Shown: piece after piece, positions 24,133 to 32,194 of the stretch
Layout: each line of letters opens with the position of its first letter
How positions within the stretch are numbered: the stretch's first letter is position 1
NCBI GenBank assembly: GCA_946480595.1
Contig: CAMLKC010000003.1
Location: 1-36,365, forward strand
Length of the DNA: 36,365 nt
Direction: 5' to 3'
DNA from: an uncultured Candidatus Saccharibacteria bacterium
GTDB taxonomy: Bacteria; Patescibacteria; Saccharimonadia; Saccharimonadales; CAMLKC01
Translations under genes and position numbers: made by a program
The notes under the pieces: model-generated
The model's database searches: none
Seen by the model: only the letters and a program-made list of their open reading frames with translations
Told to the model about the DNA's origin: nothing

Positions 24133-24160
24133 AAAAAAGCCACATCTGTGTGGCTTTTTT
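24133..24160. terminator. bidirectional intrinsic terminator
   Basis: AAAAAAGCCACA (24133-24144), TCTG loop, TGTGGCTTTTTT (24149-24160). It closes the ytxH unit and overlaps the stop codon of the convergent alkA-like gene. Confidence 0.88.
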
Positions 24161-24791
24161 ATTTTGGCGCGTTGTCGAGCGAGCGCCAAATATACCAGCT
24201 GGCGATGGATTCGTAAGGGTTCCAGCCGTTTTTCTCTGCGATCAGGCGCACCTCGTCGGGGGTTGGTAGCTGCTCGAGGCCATACAGCTTTTTGATGCCA
24301 CTTCTGATTCCTAAGTCACCCGTCGGCAGCACATCGGTTCGCCCCATGCAAAACAGCAAAAACATATGGACAGTCCATTCGCCAATGCCCTTCACGGCAG
24401 TCAGCTCGTCAATAATAGCTTGATTGGATTGTTGGTCGAGGGTATCAAAGCGAACGCTGCCGTCTAAAATATGACGCGCCAGGTCTTGTATGTAGGCTGC
24501 TTTTGGCCGGGAAAGGCCGACACTGCGTAGCTCTTCGATATCACGCTCAATAATTTGTTCGGGGAGGGGAAACGTGCCGCTAAACAGATCGACAAACCGC
24601 TGTTTAATAGTCGCTGCAGCTTTAACGCTGAGCTGCTGGCCAATAATACTGTTCACGAGCGCCCGGTAATAGCCGGTGTGCGGCACAAAATCAGGCAGGG
24701 GCGCACCGGCAATAACGGCCGCCAAAACGGGATCAGCGTTTACGAGGTGGCGGGTAGCGGCCTCGAGTTGTTTTTGAAATGGGTCGCTCAT
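24159..24791 (-). CDS. DNA-3-methyladenine glycosylase II (AlkA-like, HhH-GPD)
   Basis: A 210-residue base-excision repair glycosylase. The helix-hairpin-helix reads VKGIGEWTVHMFLL, and the catalytic Asp follows in PTGDLGIRSGI. NSIIGQQLSVKAA is the typical early helix. It lacks the N-terminal TBP-like domain of E. coli AlkA, so it is closer to the compact Mag/AlkA forms. It is third in the msrA-MBL-alkA operon; its ATG overlaps the preceding stop (ATGA). Confidence 0.92.
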   Translation of the reverse strand: MSDPFQKQLEAATRHLVNADPVLAAVIAGAPLPDFVPHTGYYRALVNSIIGQQLSVKAAATIKQRFVDLFSGTFPLPEQIIERDIEELRSVGLSRPKAAYIQDLARHILDGSVRFDTLDQQSNQAIIDELTAVKGIGEWTVHMFLLFCMGRTDVLPTGDLGIRSGIKKLYGLEQLPTPDEVRLIAEKNGWNPYESIASWYIWRSLDNAPK

Positions 24792-25417
24792 AGTTCGACG
24801 GGCGAATCGAGTCGTTTATATTCGGTGCCGGAGCGTTCAGCCGCCGCGCTAAGCAGCCTATCGGCGAGCCCTTTGCCAATGTCTGACAGGACGGCATCAT
24901 GGGTTGGGAAGGCTAGGCGAGGCTTCACCAGCTCCAGAAAATCTATCGCATCGCCGATCTTCAGCCATGGTGCGCCAGCCGGAATAGCCAGCGTATCGAT
25001 GGCGCGGCCAGGTAGGGTGAACGAGTCGCCTGGATAATACAGCAAATCGTTAATCATAACACCTAGGTTTGGTATGACGGGGATGCTTCGGTGAATAACC
25101 GCGTGTGTTCCGCCAAAAAACTCCAGGTCAAAAAGCCCGATCTTCAGCTTATCACCGATGTCAACGGCCTGAGTTTTGAAGGCTTCTACCTGGGAAACAA
25201 CGCTTTCGTGACCGATAATAACTGCCTCGGGGTTTTTATCGACAATGGCGGCAATTTGTTCTGGGTCATAGTGATCGGCGTGTTCGTGCGTAATAACGAT
25301 GCCGACAACATTGTTGGATGGCAGGTAATCAGTCGAAAAATTGCCTGGGTCCACGACCAGCATTTGGTGGTCTTTTTGAACAGTAAAACAGGCATGATCG
25401 TATTTGGTCAGTTTCAT
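24788..25417 (-). CDS. metallo-beta-lactamase-fold hydrolase (UlaG-like)
   Basis: A 209-residue protein. ATG 25417 is chosen over an upstream GTG because AAGGAGG (25425-25431 on the plus strand) is correctly spaced from it. It carries the metal-binding motif THEHADHYD near residue 50, a further GGTHAVIH, an acidic PGDS and a C-terminal FPTHDAVLS, as in UlaG/ComA-type MBL hydrolases. Substrate unknown. The start overlaps the msrA stop and its stop overlaps the alkA start, both by ATGA. Confidence 0.88.
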   Translation of the reverse strand: MKLTKYDHACFTVQKDHQMLVVDPGNFSTDYLPSNNVVGIVITHEHADHYDPEQIAAIVDKNPEAVIIGHESVVSQVEAFKTQAVDIGDKLKIGLFDLEFFGGTHAVIHRSIPVIPNLGVMINDLLYYPGDSFTLPGRAIDTLAIPAGAPWLKIGDAIDFLELVKPRLAFPTHDAVLSDIGKGLADRLLSAAAERSGTEYKRLDSPVEL

Positions 25418-25944
25418 GAGGCTTCCTCCTTGAACCACTGCTTGAAATGCGAGCGGGTTTTAGCGATTTTCGGCTCGATAACCACTGAGCAGTACCCGCT
25501 TTCAGGGTTTTTGCGGAAATAATCCTGGTGTTCGTCTTCGGCCGCATAGAACGTATCGAGCGGAGCAATTTCCGTGACGATAGGGTCGTCCCATATTTTT
25601 TGCGCGCGCTGCAGGGCATTCTCGAATGCTTTTTGCTGCGTACTGTCCTGATAAAACATCACCGATCGGTACTGGGTGCCGGTATCGGCGCCCTGGCGGT
25701 TAAGTGTAGTTGGGTTATGCATCAAGAAGTACAGGTCCAAGACGACCTCAGCGGGAATGACCGACTCGTCGAATGTGATTCGCACGGTTTCGGCGTAGCC
25801 GGTTTTACCCGTAGCCACCCGGTAATAGTTGGCGGGACCTTCACCGCCGGCGTAGCCGCTTTCGACGTTGGTGATGCCCTTAATTTGCCGGTAGACGGCG
25901 TCCAGGCACCAAAAACATCCGCCGCCAAATACAAAACTAGTCAT
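25414..25944 (-). CDS. msrA: peptide methionine-S-sulfoxide reductase
   Basis: A 176-residue MsrA of usual size. The active site FGGGCFWCLDAVYR is at residues 5-18 (catalytic Cys in GCFW), followed by VESGYAGG, the substrate-binding segments TLNRQGADTGTQYRS, and a conserved C-terminal ENPESGYCS-like block. It repairs oxidised methionine. No MsrB is present or fused. It is the first gene of a three-gene repair operon and has a TATACT box 6 bases from its ATG with no SD. Confidence 0.95.
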   Translation of the reverse strand: MTSFVFGGGCFWCLDAVYRQIKGITNVESGYAGGEGPANYYRVATGKTGYAETVRITFDESVIPAEVVLDLYFLMHNPTTLNRQGADTGTQYRSVMFYQDSTQQKAFENALQRAQKIWDDPIVTEIAPLDTFYAAEDEHQDYFRKNPESGYCSVVIEPKIAKTRSHFKQWFKEEAS

Positions 25945-25950
25945 ACTATT

Positions 25951-25974
25951 AGTATACTCCCCCCGAGGTATAAT
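25951..25974. promoter_or_regulatory. divergent leaderless promoters of msrA and the mutY-like gene
   Basis: Minus strand TATACT (25951-25956) is 6 bases before the msrA ATG. Plus strand TATAAT (25969-25974) is 6 bases before GTG 25981. Only 36 bases separate the two start codons. Confidence 0.7.
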
Positions 25975-25980
25975 AAAGGG

Positions 25981-26781
25981 GTGAAGAGAGAAGATTTTCA
26001 GGAGCTGCTAGCCGAGAAAGCTGCAGAGCTATACCGGCCCATGCCCTGGCGCGAAGATACGCGGCCGTATTATGTGTTGGTGAGCGAGCTGATGCTGCAG
26101 CAGACCCAGGTGGACCGGGTAATACCAAAATTCCAAGCGTTTATCGCAAGGTTTCCCGACGAACGTGCGCTGGCAGCTGCCTCACTTGCCGACGTACTAA
26201 CGCTATGGAATGGCCTAGGATACAACCGCCGGGCGAAGTTTTTACACGAAGCCGCAAAAATGATTGTCGGCGAGTGTAATAGTGTATTTCCTTCCACTTA
26301 CGACAACCTGTTGCGGTTGCCTGGCGTGGGTCCGAATACGGCAGGGGCGATCATGGCGTATGCGTTTAACCAACCGGTCGTGTTCATTGAAACAAACGTC
26401 CGGACGGTGTACTTTCATCATTTTTTTGAGGATGGCGATAAAGTCTCTGACGTGCAGCTACGAAAAGCAGTCGAGGAGACGATGGATCGTGAAGCTCCGC
26501 GCGAATTTTACTGGGCGCTAATGGACTACGGAACGGCGTTGAAAAAGCAAGGTGCGGGCCGGATCCGCCAAAGCGCCCACTACAAAAAACAATCAGCCCT
26601 AAAAGGGAGTGTGCGTGAGGTAAGAGGGCAAATAATAAAGGCGTTGACTAGTGGTGATATGACCAAAGCAGCCTTGCAGCAGGCGGTGGATTTTGACGGC
26701 AGGTTTACCTCGGCGCTCACCGGTCTTCTTCTTGACGGCTTGGTAATGGAAACGACAGGCCGATTCCATTTGACCAAATAG
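25981..26781 (+). CDS. MutY-like HhH-GPD glycosylase lacking the Fe-S cluster
   Basis: A 266-residue protein starting at GTG 25981, six bases after a TATAAT box. The longer upstream reading frame lies in the antisense of msrA. MutY hallmarks present: PWREDTRPYYVLVSELML, then QQTQVDRVIP with the catalytic-type Glu, GLGYNRRAKFL, and the hairpin LPGVGPNTAGAI. Two things are odd. The usual LDGNV block reads IETNV, so the catalytic Asp position appears to be Glu. The four-Cys Fe-S loop is entirely missing (MDYGTALKKQGAGRIRQ has no Cys). The NUDIX-like 8-oxoG domain is also absent; a short winged-helix-like tail replaces it. Substrate may be adenine opposite 8-oxoG or something else. Confidence 0.82.
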   Translation: MKREDFQELLAEKAAELYRPMPWREDTRPYYVLVSELMLQQTQVDRVIPKFQAFIARFPDERALAAASLADVLTLWNGLGYNRRAKFLHEAAKMIVGECNSVFPSTYDNLLRLPGVGPNTAGAIMAYAFNQPVVFIETNVRTVYFHHFFEDGDKVSDVQLRKAVEETMDREAPREFYWALMDYGTALKKQGAGRIRQSAHYKKQSALKGSVREVRGQIIKALTSGDMTKAALQQAVDFDGRFTSALTGLLLDGLVMETTGRFHLTK

Positions 26782-26792
26782 GGGTCACGTAC

Positions 26793-26798
26793 GATAAT
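26793..26798 (+). promoter_or_regulatory. -10 box of the 26807-27714 pair
   Basis: GATAAT ends 8 bases before ATG 26807; there is no SD. Confidence 0.45.
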
Positions 26799-26806
26799 AG
26801 AAGAAC

Positions 26807-27349
26807 ATGAAGCGTTCCCTTATTCTTAGTCTTGCTTTAATAGCTGGCGTTGCCGGTCTGGTTGTCGGTGCCCCGCTGTTTGCGCGGGCCGACACGCCAA
26901 TGACCGAGGCGCAAATTACGCGCATCCGGGCGCACTGCGTCGAAGCACAATCAACACTTTATCAACTGCACGCGAGCGATGCGCTCCTTAGGGTGAACCG
27001 CGGCCAGCTGTATGAGTTGATGTCGAGCAAGCTTATGGAGCCGTTCGACAGCCGGCTGACTCTCAACAGCTACAATCCTTCCGAGCTGGTTTCTATCGCG
27101 GCCGATTATGACAGCAAGCTGACTGATTTTCGTACCGATTATCGGCAGTATGAAGAGGCTATGTCGAGAACATTGGAAATCAACTGCACCAACCAGCCTG
27201 TGGCATTTTATGACAGCGTCGCAGACACACGTGCCAAGCGGCAGAAAGTTCACGAATCAACACTGGAACTTCACGACCTGATCAAGGACTACAAGAAGGC
27301 TTTTGAAGCGTTTGCCAAAGACTTCAAGGACAAGGGCTCAAACGAATGA
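26807..27349 (+). CDS. secreted helical protein, unknown function
   Basis: A 180-residue protein with a clear Sec signal (about residues 1-29, ending LFARADTP). The mature part is mostly helical with two Cys and is rich in charged residues (LEINCTNQP; KAFEAFAKDFKDKG). No family is recognised. It overlaps the next gene by four bases (ATGA), so the two products probably act together at the membrane. Confidence 0.6.
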   Translation: MKRSLILSLALIAGVAGLVVGAPLFARADTPMTEAQITRIRAHCVEAQSTLYQLHASDALLRVNRGQLYELMSSKLMEPFDSRLTLNSYNPSELVSIAADYDSKLTDFRTDYRQYEEAMSRTLEINCTNQPVAFYDSVADTRAKRQKVHESTLELHDLIKDYKKAFEAFAKDFKDKGSNE

Positions 27350-27714
27350 CCGAAGATGAGCTAATTGCGGAAGCGAAAAATCTCAGCCCGTGGCAGCGTC
27401 ACCGGTTCATGGTTTTGATCGGACTAACGATCGTTATTTCGCTCTTTCTCGTGGGTGTCGCACTGGCACTGTACGCTAGCAGCGGCGCAGCTCAGCTGGA
27501 TCTTACCCGCCCAGGGTACACATCGGTGCGGGACAAAGTTGAGCAATCTGACAGCTTTGAAGGATTCTCGGCGTCAGGCCCGGTTGACAAAGACACGCTA
27601 GAAGAATTTAGGAAACTCTACGACGAACAGGCCGAAAGGGCAACCAACTTCAATAGTTTTGGCGGCGACGTCATGAGCGATAAAACGCTTTCTATCGACG
27701 CTCCGACAAAATAG
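27346..27714 (+). CDS. single-pass membrane protein, unknown function
   Basis: A 122-residue protein. A cytoplasmic N-terminal 22 residues precede one membrane helix (about 25-47), then a polar external region with no known domain. Translationally coupled to the secreted helical protein upstream. I do not recognise the family; it may form an envelope complex with that protein. Confidence 0.6.
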   Translation: MTEDELIAEAKNLSPWQRHRFMVLIGLTIVISLFLVGVALALYASSGAAQLDLTRPGYTSVRDKVEQSDSFEGFSASGPVDKDTLEEFRKLYDEQAERATNFNSFGGDVMSDKTLSIDAPTK

Positions 27715-27717
27715 CGG

Positions 27718-28563
27718 TTATTTTTTTGGTGCGGCAAGCGCTGGAAAAGCGGTGCTGAGCTGGATCTTCTTTTTCTCGAACTCATTAAAGATCCGGCGGC
27801 GCATTTCTGCCGTTACTGCCCATTGGTCTGAGGGCTGGGTTTTACCAGAAACGAGCAGGTTGACCTCTGTAGAAGTAAACTCGGTAACCGAAACGAAGTT
27901 TGGTGCCTCGATGATCTTGTTTTTCCACTTCTCTTCTTTTGACAGGTCTTCACCGATTTTATTGATGATATCGATAACGTCGTCGAGGTCGCTCGACGGG
28001 TGAATGCCGATAAAGAAGCGCGCCATGCTGTAACCCATGGTCTTGTTGATAACGTGCTGGATCATACCGTTTGGAAAGTAGTGGACATTCCCGTCAGCAT
28101 CACGAAGCATAGTAGATCGGGCGCCAACCCGTTCGACACTGCCGCCGAAGCCCTCGATCTCGATAATGTCACCGACGCGGTATTGGTTTTCAGAAAGAAT
28201 AAATAGGCCCGAGAGAAAATCCTTGACGAGTGATTGGGCTCCGAAACCAAGGGCGATACCGACAATTCCGGCGCTGGCAAAAAGCGGTGCGAGGCTGACG
28301 CCTGGGAAAATGGCCGTGAACAGGGCAAGTGTACCGCCCGTAATAACGAGAATCCGCCAGATAGTAGTGAATAAGCCGGAAAGTGTTTTCTGGCGCTTTT
28401 CAATATCTTTTTTGTGCCAGTCGCGGCCTCGGGCTCTTACCGCCCGGTTGACGATACTTCCCATAAAAAGAACGCCAAGAAGATAAAGAATTGCAGTGAT
28501 GAGAACGGTGGTAATAATACTCAGTCCTCTGTCGTTTGCGAGCATACTAACAAGTGTATCCAT
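27718..28563 (-). CDS. MscS-family mechanosensitive channel
   Basis: A 281-residue protein starting at ATG 28563. A longer frame up to 28662 is rejected because it would cross the promoter and trmB start. It has an N-terminal helix (about 12-33), a second membrane pair, and the pore-lining helix AGIVGIALGFGAQSLVKDFLSG, followed by the MscS beta domain with YRVGDIIEIEGFGGSVERVG and FPNGMI. It gates under membrane tension to relieve osmotic shock. It is divergent from trmB across 22 bases. Confidence 0.93.
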   Translation of the reverse strand: MDTLVSMLANDRGLSIITTVLITAILYLLGVLFMGSIVNRAVRARGRDWHKKDIEKRQKTLSGLFTTIWRILVITGGTLALFTAIFPGVSLAPLFASAGIVGIALGFGAQSLVKDFLSGLFILSENQYRVGDIIEIEGFGGSVERVGARSTMLRDADGNVHYFPNGMIQHVINKTMGYSMARFFIGIHPSSDLDDVIDIINKIGEDLSKEEKWKNKIIEAPNFVSVTEFTSTEVNLLVSGKTQPSDQWAVTAEMRRRIFNEFEKKKIQLSTAFPALAAPKK

Positions 28564-28570
28564 ATGTGGT

Positions 28571-28578
28571 AGTATAGC
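28571..28578. promoter_or_regulatory. shared divergent -10 region, mscS/trmB
   Basis: In the 22 bases between the two start codons (28564-28585) lies AGTATAGC. The minus strand reads TATACT 7 bases before the mscS ATG. The plus strand reads TATAGC 7 bases before the trmB ATG. The two -10 boxes overlap. Confidence 0.6.
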
Positions 28579-28585
28579 ATGTGAT

Positions 28586-29269
28586 ATGGACGACGGCACT
28601 AGGGAACCCATTACCGCGGCATCGGTAAACCCCGATGAATTTATCATTACTAGGAAACGCAAAAAGTATAAATTTGCGATGTTTGCGGGTTCGCCGATCT
28701 GCTTTGAACACGATCAATGGGATGGCTCGTATGTTCCAAACGTCATAGAAATTGGTGCGGGCACCGGGCTGTTCAGTGTCGCGCAGGCAGCAGGTCACCC
28801 TGAAGGCAAGTTCTTGGCCGTAGACGTAAAGGCAGATCGCCTGCAAAAGGGTGCCTACGACGCGGTAGAGAGGGGCCTTCAGAACATACGGTTTTTGCGG
28901 TCGCGGGCGGACCTTCTTGGTGAACTGCTTCCGCCGCACTCACTGGATATCTTGTGGGTGACATTCCCTGACCCCTTTCCGCGCAGGCATTCGGCTGGCC
29001 GTCGTTTGACGCATCCTAAGTTCTTAAAGCAGTACGCCCAGCTAGTAAAACCAGACGGCGCGCTGTATTTTAAAACCGATGCGATAGAGCTTTTCAAGTG
29101 GAGCCTGGAGCAGCTGGTGGGCGAAGGCTGGAAGATTGAAGAGCTCAGTTTTGATCTGCATGACTCTGGCCTGGCTGAATGGTACAAAATACAAACCACG
29201 TACGAAGCCCGGTTTATCCAAGAGGGGCTAAAGGTAAACTTTGTCAAAGCGCTCCCGCCCCAGGTATAG
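28586..29269 (+). CDS. trmB: tRNA (guanine-N7-)-methyltransferase
   Basis: A 227-residue protein, start ATG 28586. It has the SAM-binding motif IEIGAGTGLFSVAQA, the acidic motif VDVKADRLQKG and the family motif FPDPFPRRHSAGRRLTHPKF (typically FPDPWPKxRHxKRR). It methylates G46 of tRNA. Only -10-like bases precede the ATG, with no SD. The stop codon lies inside the promoter of the next gene. Confidence 0.92.
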   Translation: MDDGTREPITAASVNPDEFIITRKRKKYKFAMFAGSPICFEHDQWDGSYVPNVIEIGAGTGLFSVAQAAGHPEGKFLAVDVKADRLQKGAYDAVERGLQNIRFLRSRADLLGELLPPHSLDILWVTFPDPFPRRHSAGRRLTHPKFLKQYAQLVKPDGALYFKTDAIELFKWSLEQLVGEGWKIEELSFDLHDSGLAEWYKIQTTYEARFIQEGLKVNFVKALPPQV

Positions 29270-29270
29270 T
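29265..29270 (+). promoter_or_regulatory. -10 box of the MazG-like gene
   Basis: TATAGT overlaps the trmB stop and ends 6 bases before ATG 29277. Confidence 0.6.
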
Positions 29271-29276
29271 AAAGCT

Positions 29277-29606
29277 ATGAATATGAATGACTATCAGACG
29301 GCGGCGCTCCGAACGGCCGCACCAAAGGACAAAAAAGACGAAGTGTTTCACCTGGTACTGGGGCTTTGTGGTGAATCCGGCGAAATTGCTGAAAAAGTAA
29401 AAAAGATCGTCCGTGATCGTGGCAGTGATTTTTCACACCTTGATAAAGACGACCTAACAAAAGAGCTCGGGGATGTACTGTGGTATGTGGCCGTGCTGGC
29501 GGATCATTTTGATATTCCGCTGGGTGATGTCGCTGACAAGAACATCGCCAAGCTGGCTGACCGCCAAAACCGCGGCCTAATAGGCGGCAGCGGCGACAAC
29601 CGTTAG
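29277..29606 (+). CDS. MazG-like nucleotide pyrophosphohydrolase
   Basis: A 109-residue protein. The metal-binding pattern of the all-alpha NTP-PPase superfamily is visible: GLCGESGEIAEKVKK (ExxE) and KELGDVLWYVA (ExxD). It probably hydrolyses non-canonical or excess (d)NTPs. ATG 29277 is preferred over the in-frame upstream ATG 29241, which lies inside trmB. The end overlaps the convergent murC by four bases. Confidence 0.87.
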   Translation: MNMNDYQTAALRTAAPKDKKDEVFHLVLGLCGESGEIAEKVKKIVRDRGSDFSHLDKDDLTKELGDVLWYVAVLADHFDIPLGDVADKNIAKLADRQNRGLIGGSGDNR

Positions 29607-30853
29607 CCCAGGCGGCTGCGAATCCAGCTGTCGATCGTTCCCGCGCCCATGGCGAGCACTAGGACGCCCTGGGATCTCGCCTGATCAATTCGGTCCCATA
29701 ACTGGTCGTCAAGGTCGGCAAAACGGATGGCCGTTTTGTTGGTGACGTTCTGTGTTAGCTCCTCAGGCGTAAGAATCGGTAGGTTTGGATCTTCGCGCGA
29801 CAAGTAGGTGGGGAGCCAATAGACCAGCTCTGCGTCTTCAAAACAGTCGGTATACTGCGGGCGTATTTCGTGCTGGCGGACATTTTGATGCGGCTGATAC
29901 ACGAGCGCCACCCGAGACGAAACCTCGCGGGCTAGCTGTAATGTCGCGGCGATCTCTACGGGGTGGTGGCCGTAATCGCTGTACAGATTGTTGGCCAGCT
30001 TCTCGAAACGGCGGTTCGTGCCAGGGAAGGATTCTATTGCTTTTTTGACCGTACCGGCATCGGCTAGTTGAAGGAATTCAGCCAGTTTGGCAACCAGCGT
30101 GGCATTCCGGCGGTTGTGCGCGCCCGGTAGGCTAAGATCCATAACTTCGTTGTCGCCCAGTATCCATCCATTATCAGCCGTGGCTTTAATTTCGGAATTG
30201 TCGGCATGCCACATAATCGTCGTTTGTGTCTGGCTGATAAATTGGCGGAACGCCCCGGAGTAATCGGCGCGGGTGGGGTAGACGTCGGGGTGATCGTAAT
30301 CAACAGAGGTAAGTAATGCGACGTACGGGTGAAAGTGCAAAAAATTGCGGTCGAACTCATCGCACTCATACACGAAATATTCACTGGCCGGATCGAATGC
30401 GCCGCTCGGGCCGAAGCTGAGTGTGGTACCCACCGAGTAACTGACGGGGACGCCCAGCTGTTTAAGCAGCCACACTATCATGCCGGTGGCGGTCGTTTTG
30501 CCATGGGTGCCGGAAACGGCAATGAGTTTGAGATTTTTTTCTTCGATAATACGGGCAATTAGCTCGTCGCGCTTAGCAACCTTGATGCCGAGTCCGTACG
30601 CTGCCAACAGCTCTGGGTGGTCAATAGGGAGCGCGGCGGTATGCACATACCAGTCGATAGGCGACTGCTCGTGACACGCCCGGAGGAACGTGCCATCCTG
30701 CGTAAAAGATATAGGAACTCCCCGGTCACTGAGCACGGTAGTCAGCGGACTTTCGTGGAGGTCAGACCCTTGGACGCTGTACCCTGCGTCGCTGGCGATT
30801 TGGGCAAGAGGCCCGATCCCGACGCCGCCAATTCCGGAAAAGAAAATGTTCAT
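29603..30853 (-). CDS. murC: UDP-N-acetylmuramate--L-alanine ligase (MurC-type)
   Basis: A 416-residue Mur ligase. The N-terminal Rossmann domain begins MNIFFSGIGGVGIGPLAQI (UDP-sugar binding), the ATP loop is VSGTHGKTTATGMI, then YECDEFDRNFLHFHP, and the C-terminal domain carries YSDYGHHPVEI and QPHQNVR. It adds the first amino acid in peptidoglycan precursor synthesis; the related Mpl recycling ligase is the alternative. No other mur or dcw gene is next to it. A TATACT box lies 6 bases from the ATG with no SD. Confidence 0.9.
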   Translation of the reverse strand: MNIFFSGIGGVGIGPLAQIASDAGYSVQGSDLHESPLTTVLSDRGVPISFTQDGTFLRACHEQSPIDWYVHTAALPIDHPELLAAYGLGIKVAKRDELIARIIEEKNLKLIAVSGTHGKTTATGMIVWLLKQLGVPVSYSVGTTLSFGPSGAFDPASEYFVYECDEFDRNFLHFHPYVALLTSVDYDHPDVYPTRADYSGAFRQFISQTQTTIMWHADNSEIKATADNGWILGDNEVMDLSLPGAHNRRNATLVAKLAEFLQLADAGTVKKAIESFPGTNRRFEKLANNLYSDYGHHPVEIAATLQLAREVSSRVALVYQPHQNVRQHEIRPQYTDCFEDAELVYWLPTYLSREDPNLPILTPEELTQNVTNKTAIRFADLDDQLWDRIDQARSQGVLVLAMGAGTIDSWIRSRLG

Positions 30854-30859
30854 ATAGCC

Positions 30860-30865
30860 AGTATA
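30860..30865 (-). promoter_or_regulatory. -10 box for leaderless murC
   Basis: TATACT on the minus strand, 6 bases before ATG 30853. Confidence 0.6.
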
Positions 30866-30891
30866 GCATCGCCACGCTTGTCGTCAGGTGT

Positions 30892-30897
30892 TATACT
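30892..30897 (+). promoter_or_regulatory. -10 box of the MFS permease gene
   Basis: TATACT on the plus strand gives a leader of about 27 bases to ATG 30931. The leader contains AAACATAAAC (30911-30920), related to the repeated 12-mer, and no SD. Confidence 0.45.
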
Positions 30898-30930
30898 GGT
30901 GAAAACGTAAAAACATAAACAATTTCCTAT

Positions 30931-32148
30931 ATGATACAGCAATTTATCCACCGTCTCCTGCTTAGGCGCCATTTCTGGCGTCACGCTACATTTTCCGAAG
31001 TTGCCGAACTGTACGCCTCACGAATGCTCCGTATGCTGGCTATTAACATGTCGGCCTCGTTTATATCGGTGTTTTTATACCAGAACGGCTATCCGATCCA
31101 ATTTATTGCGACGTATTGGATAGGGTTTTTCTTATTCAAAGTAATCGTAGCATTGCCCGCCGCGCGGTATGCGGCCACATTTGGCCCCAAGCATGGCATA
31201 TTGTTGTCAAATATACTATATATTCCTTCAATGCTCATTTTTGCATTCGTCCCCGAGTGGGGGTTGCCGGCTATCATTGTTGCCGGTGGTTTGCAGGGCT
31301 TGTCGGCGGCACTGTACGATCTCTGTCATTTGATTGATTTTTCAAAGGTCAAGAGCGCCGACCATGCGGGCAAAGAAATCGCCTATATGAACATCGTCGA
31401 AAAGATCGCAACCGGGCTTAGTCCGCTAATCGGCGGTCTGTTGGCATTTGTGGCCGGCCCGCAGACAACCATGATGGCAGCGGGGCTTTTGTTCGCGCTG
31501 GCGGCCTTTCCTCTGTTTAAGACGGGTGAACCTACGCCCACTGGCCAAAAACTGGTGTTTCGGGGGTTTCCTTGGAAGCTGACGTGGCGGAGCCTAGTGG
31601 CTGAGGCAGCCATCGGTTTTGACGGCCTGGCATCGAGCTCGGCTTGGTCACTCCTTGTAGCGGTGGCTATCCTTGGCGTTCATGGTGACAACCAGGTGTA
31701 CGCGCAACTTGGCGCGCTGCTTTCGGTGGTGCTACTTGCTGCACTCGCTGCCTCATACGTATACGGAACGCTGATCGATAAAAAAAGAGGCAGGGAACTG
31801 CTTCGTATTGCGGTTATGTGTAACTCCCTTATCCACCTTACCCGGCCATTTGTAGGGTCGGCACAGGTGGTAGCCGGTGTGAATGCCGCGAATGAGGCGG
31901 CAACGACTGGCTATAGCATGGCCTTTATTCGGGGAATGTTTGATACGGCAGATCTCTCTGGTCACCGCATCACGTATCTGGGATGCATTGAAATCGCACT
32001 GAATTTTGGCGCTATGCTATCGGGAATCGCTGTTCTGCTGTTTATCCTCGCACTCGGCGATATTTCGGGCATGAAGTCGTTCTATTTCTTGGTGGCGGCC
32101 GTCGCGCTACTTATCATGACGCCAAAGTTTCATCTCTACCGAAAATAG
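30931..32148 (+). CDS. MFS permease, substrate unknown
   Basis: A 405-residue protein with hydrophobic segments consistent with 12 membrane helices in two halves. The MFS fold is supported by the repeat of the loop pattern (RYAATFGPKHG after helix 2) and by IVEKIATGLSPLIGGLLAF in helix 5, a motif-C-like Gly/Pro-rich stretch. It lacks the DHA2 signature of the exporter at 16126. Substrate cannot be told. It stands between murC (divergent) and a small membrane protein. Confidence 0.8.
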   Translation: MIQQFIHRLLLRRHFWRHATFSEVAELYASRMLRMLAINMSASFISVFLYQNGYPIQFIATYWIGFFLFKVIVALPAARYAATFGPKHGILLSNILYIPSMLIFAFVPEWGLPAIIVAGGLQGLSAALYDLCHLIDFSKVKSADHAGKEIAYMNIVEKIATGLSPLIGGLLAFVAGPQTTMMAAGLLFALAAFPLFKTGEPTPTGQKLVFRGFPWKLTWRSLVAEAAIGFDGLASSSAWSLLVAVAILGVHGDNQVYAQLGALLSVVLLAALAASYVYGTLIDKKRGRELLRIAVMCNSLIHLTRPFVGSAQVVAGVNAANEAATTGYSMAFIRGMFDTADLSGHRITYLGCIEIALNFGAMLSGIAVLLFILALGDISGMKSFYFLVAAVALLIMTPKFHLYRK

Positions 32149-32157
32149 TGCTCATGC

Positions 32158-32163
32158 TACAAT
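32158..32163 (+). promoter_or_regulatory. -10 box of the 32195 gene within an inverted repeat
   Basis: TACAAT lies inside TGCTC...GAGCA (about 32149-32170), a possible operator. An AGGTGGGG SD follows before GTG 32195. Confidence 0.4.
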
Positions 32164-32194
32164 AAGAGCAGTATCCAGGTGGGGCAAATTTTAA

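Noticed and set aside
25528..25980. N-terminal extension of the MutY-like protein by about 150 residues
   Set aside because: The extension is antisense to msrA and lies upstream of the TATAAT box. The family similarity begins right after GTG 25981.
28564..28662. Longer starts for mscS (to 28662) and trmB (from 28496)
   Set aside because: Each would run into the other gene and past its own -10 box.
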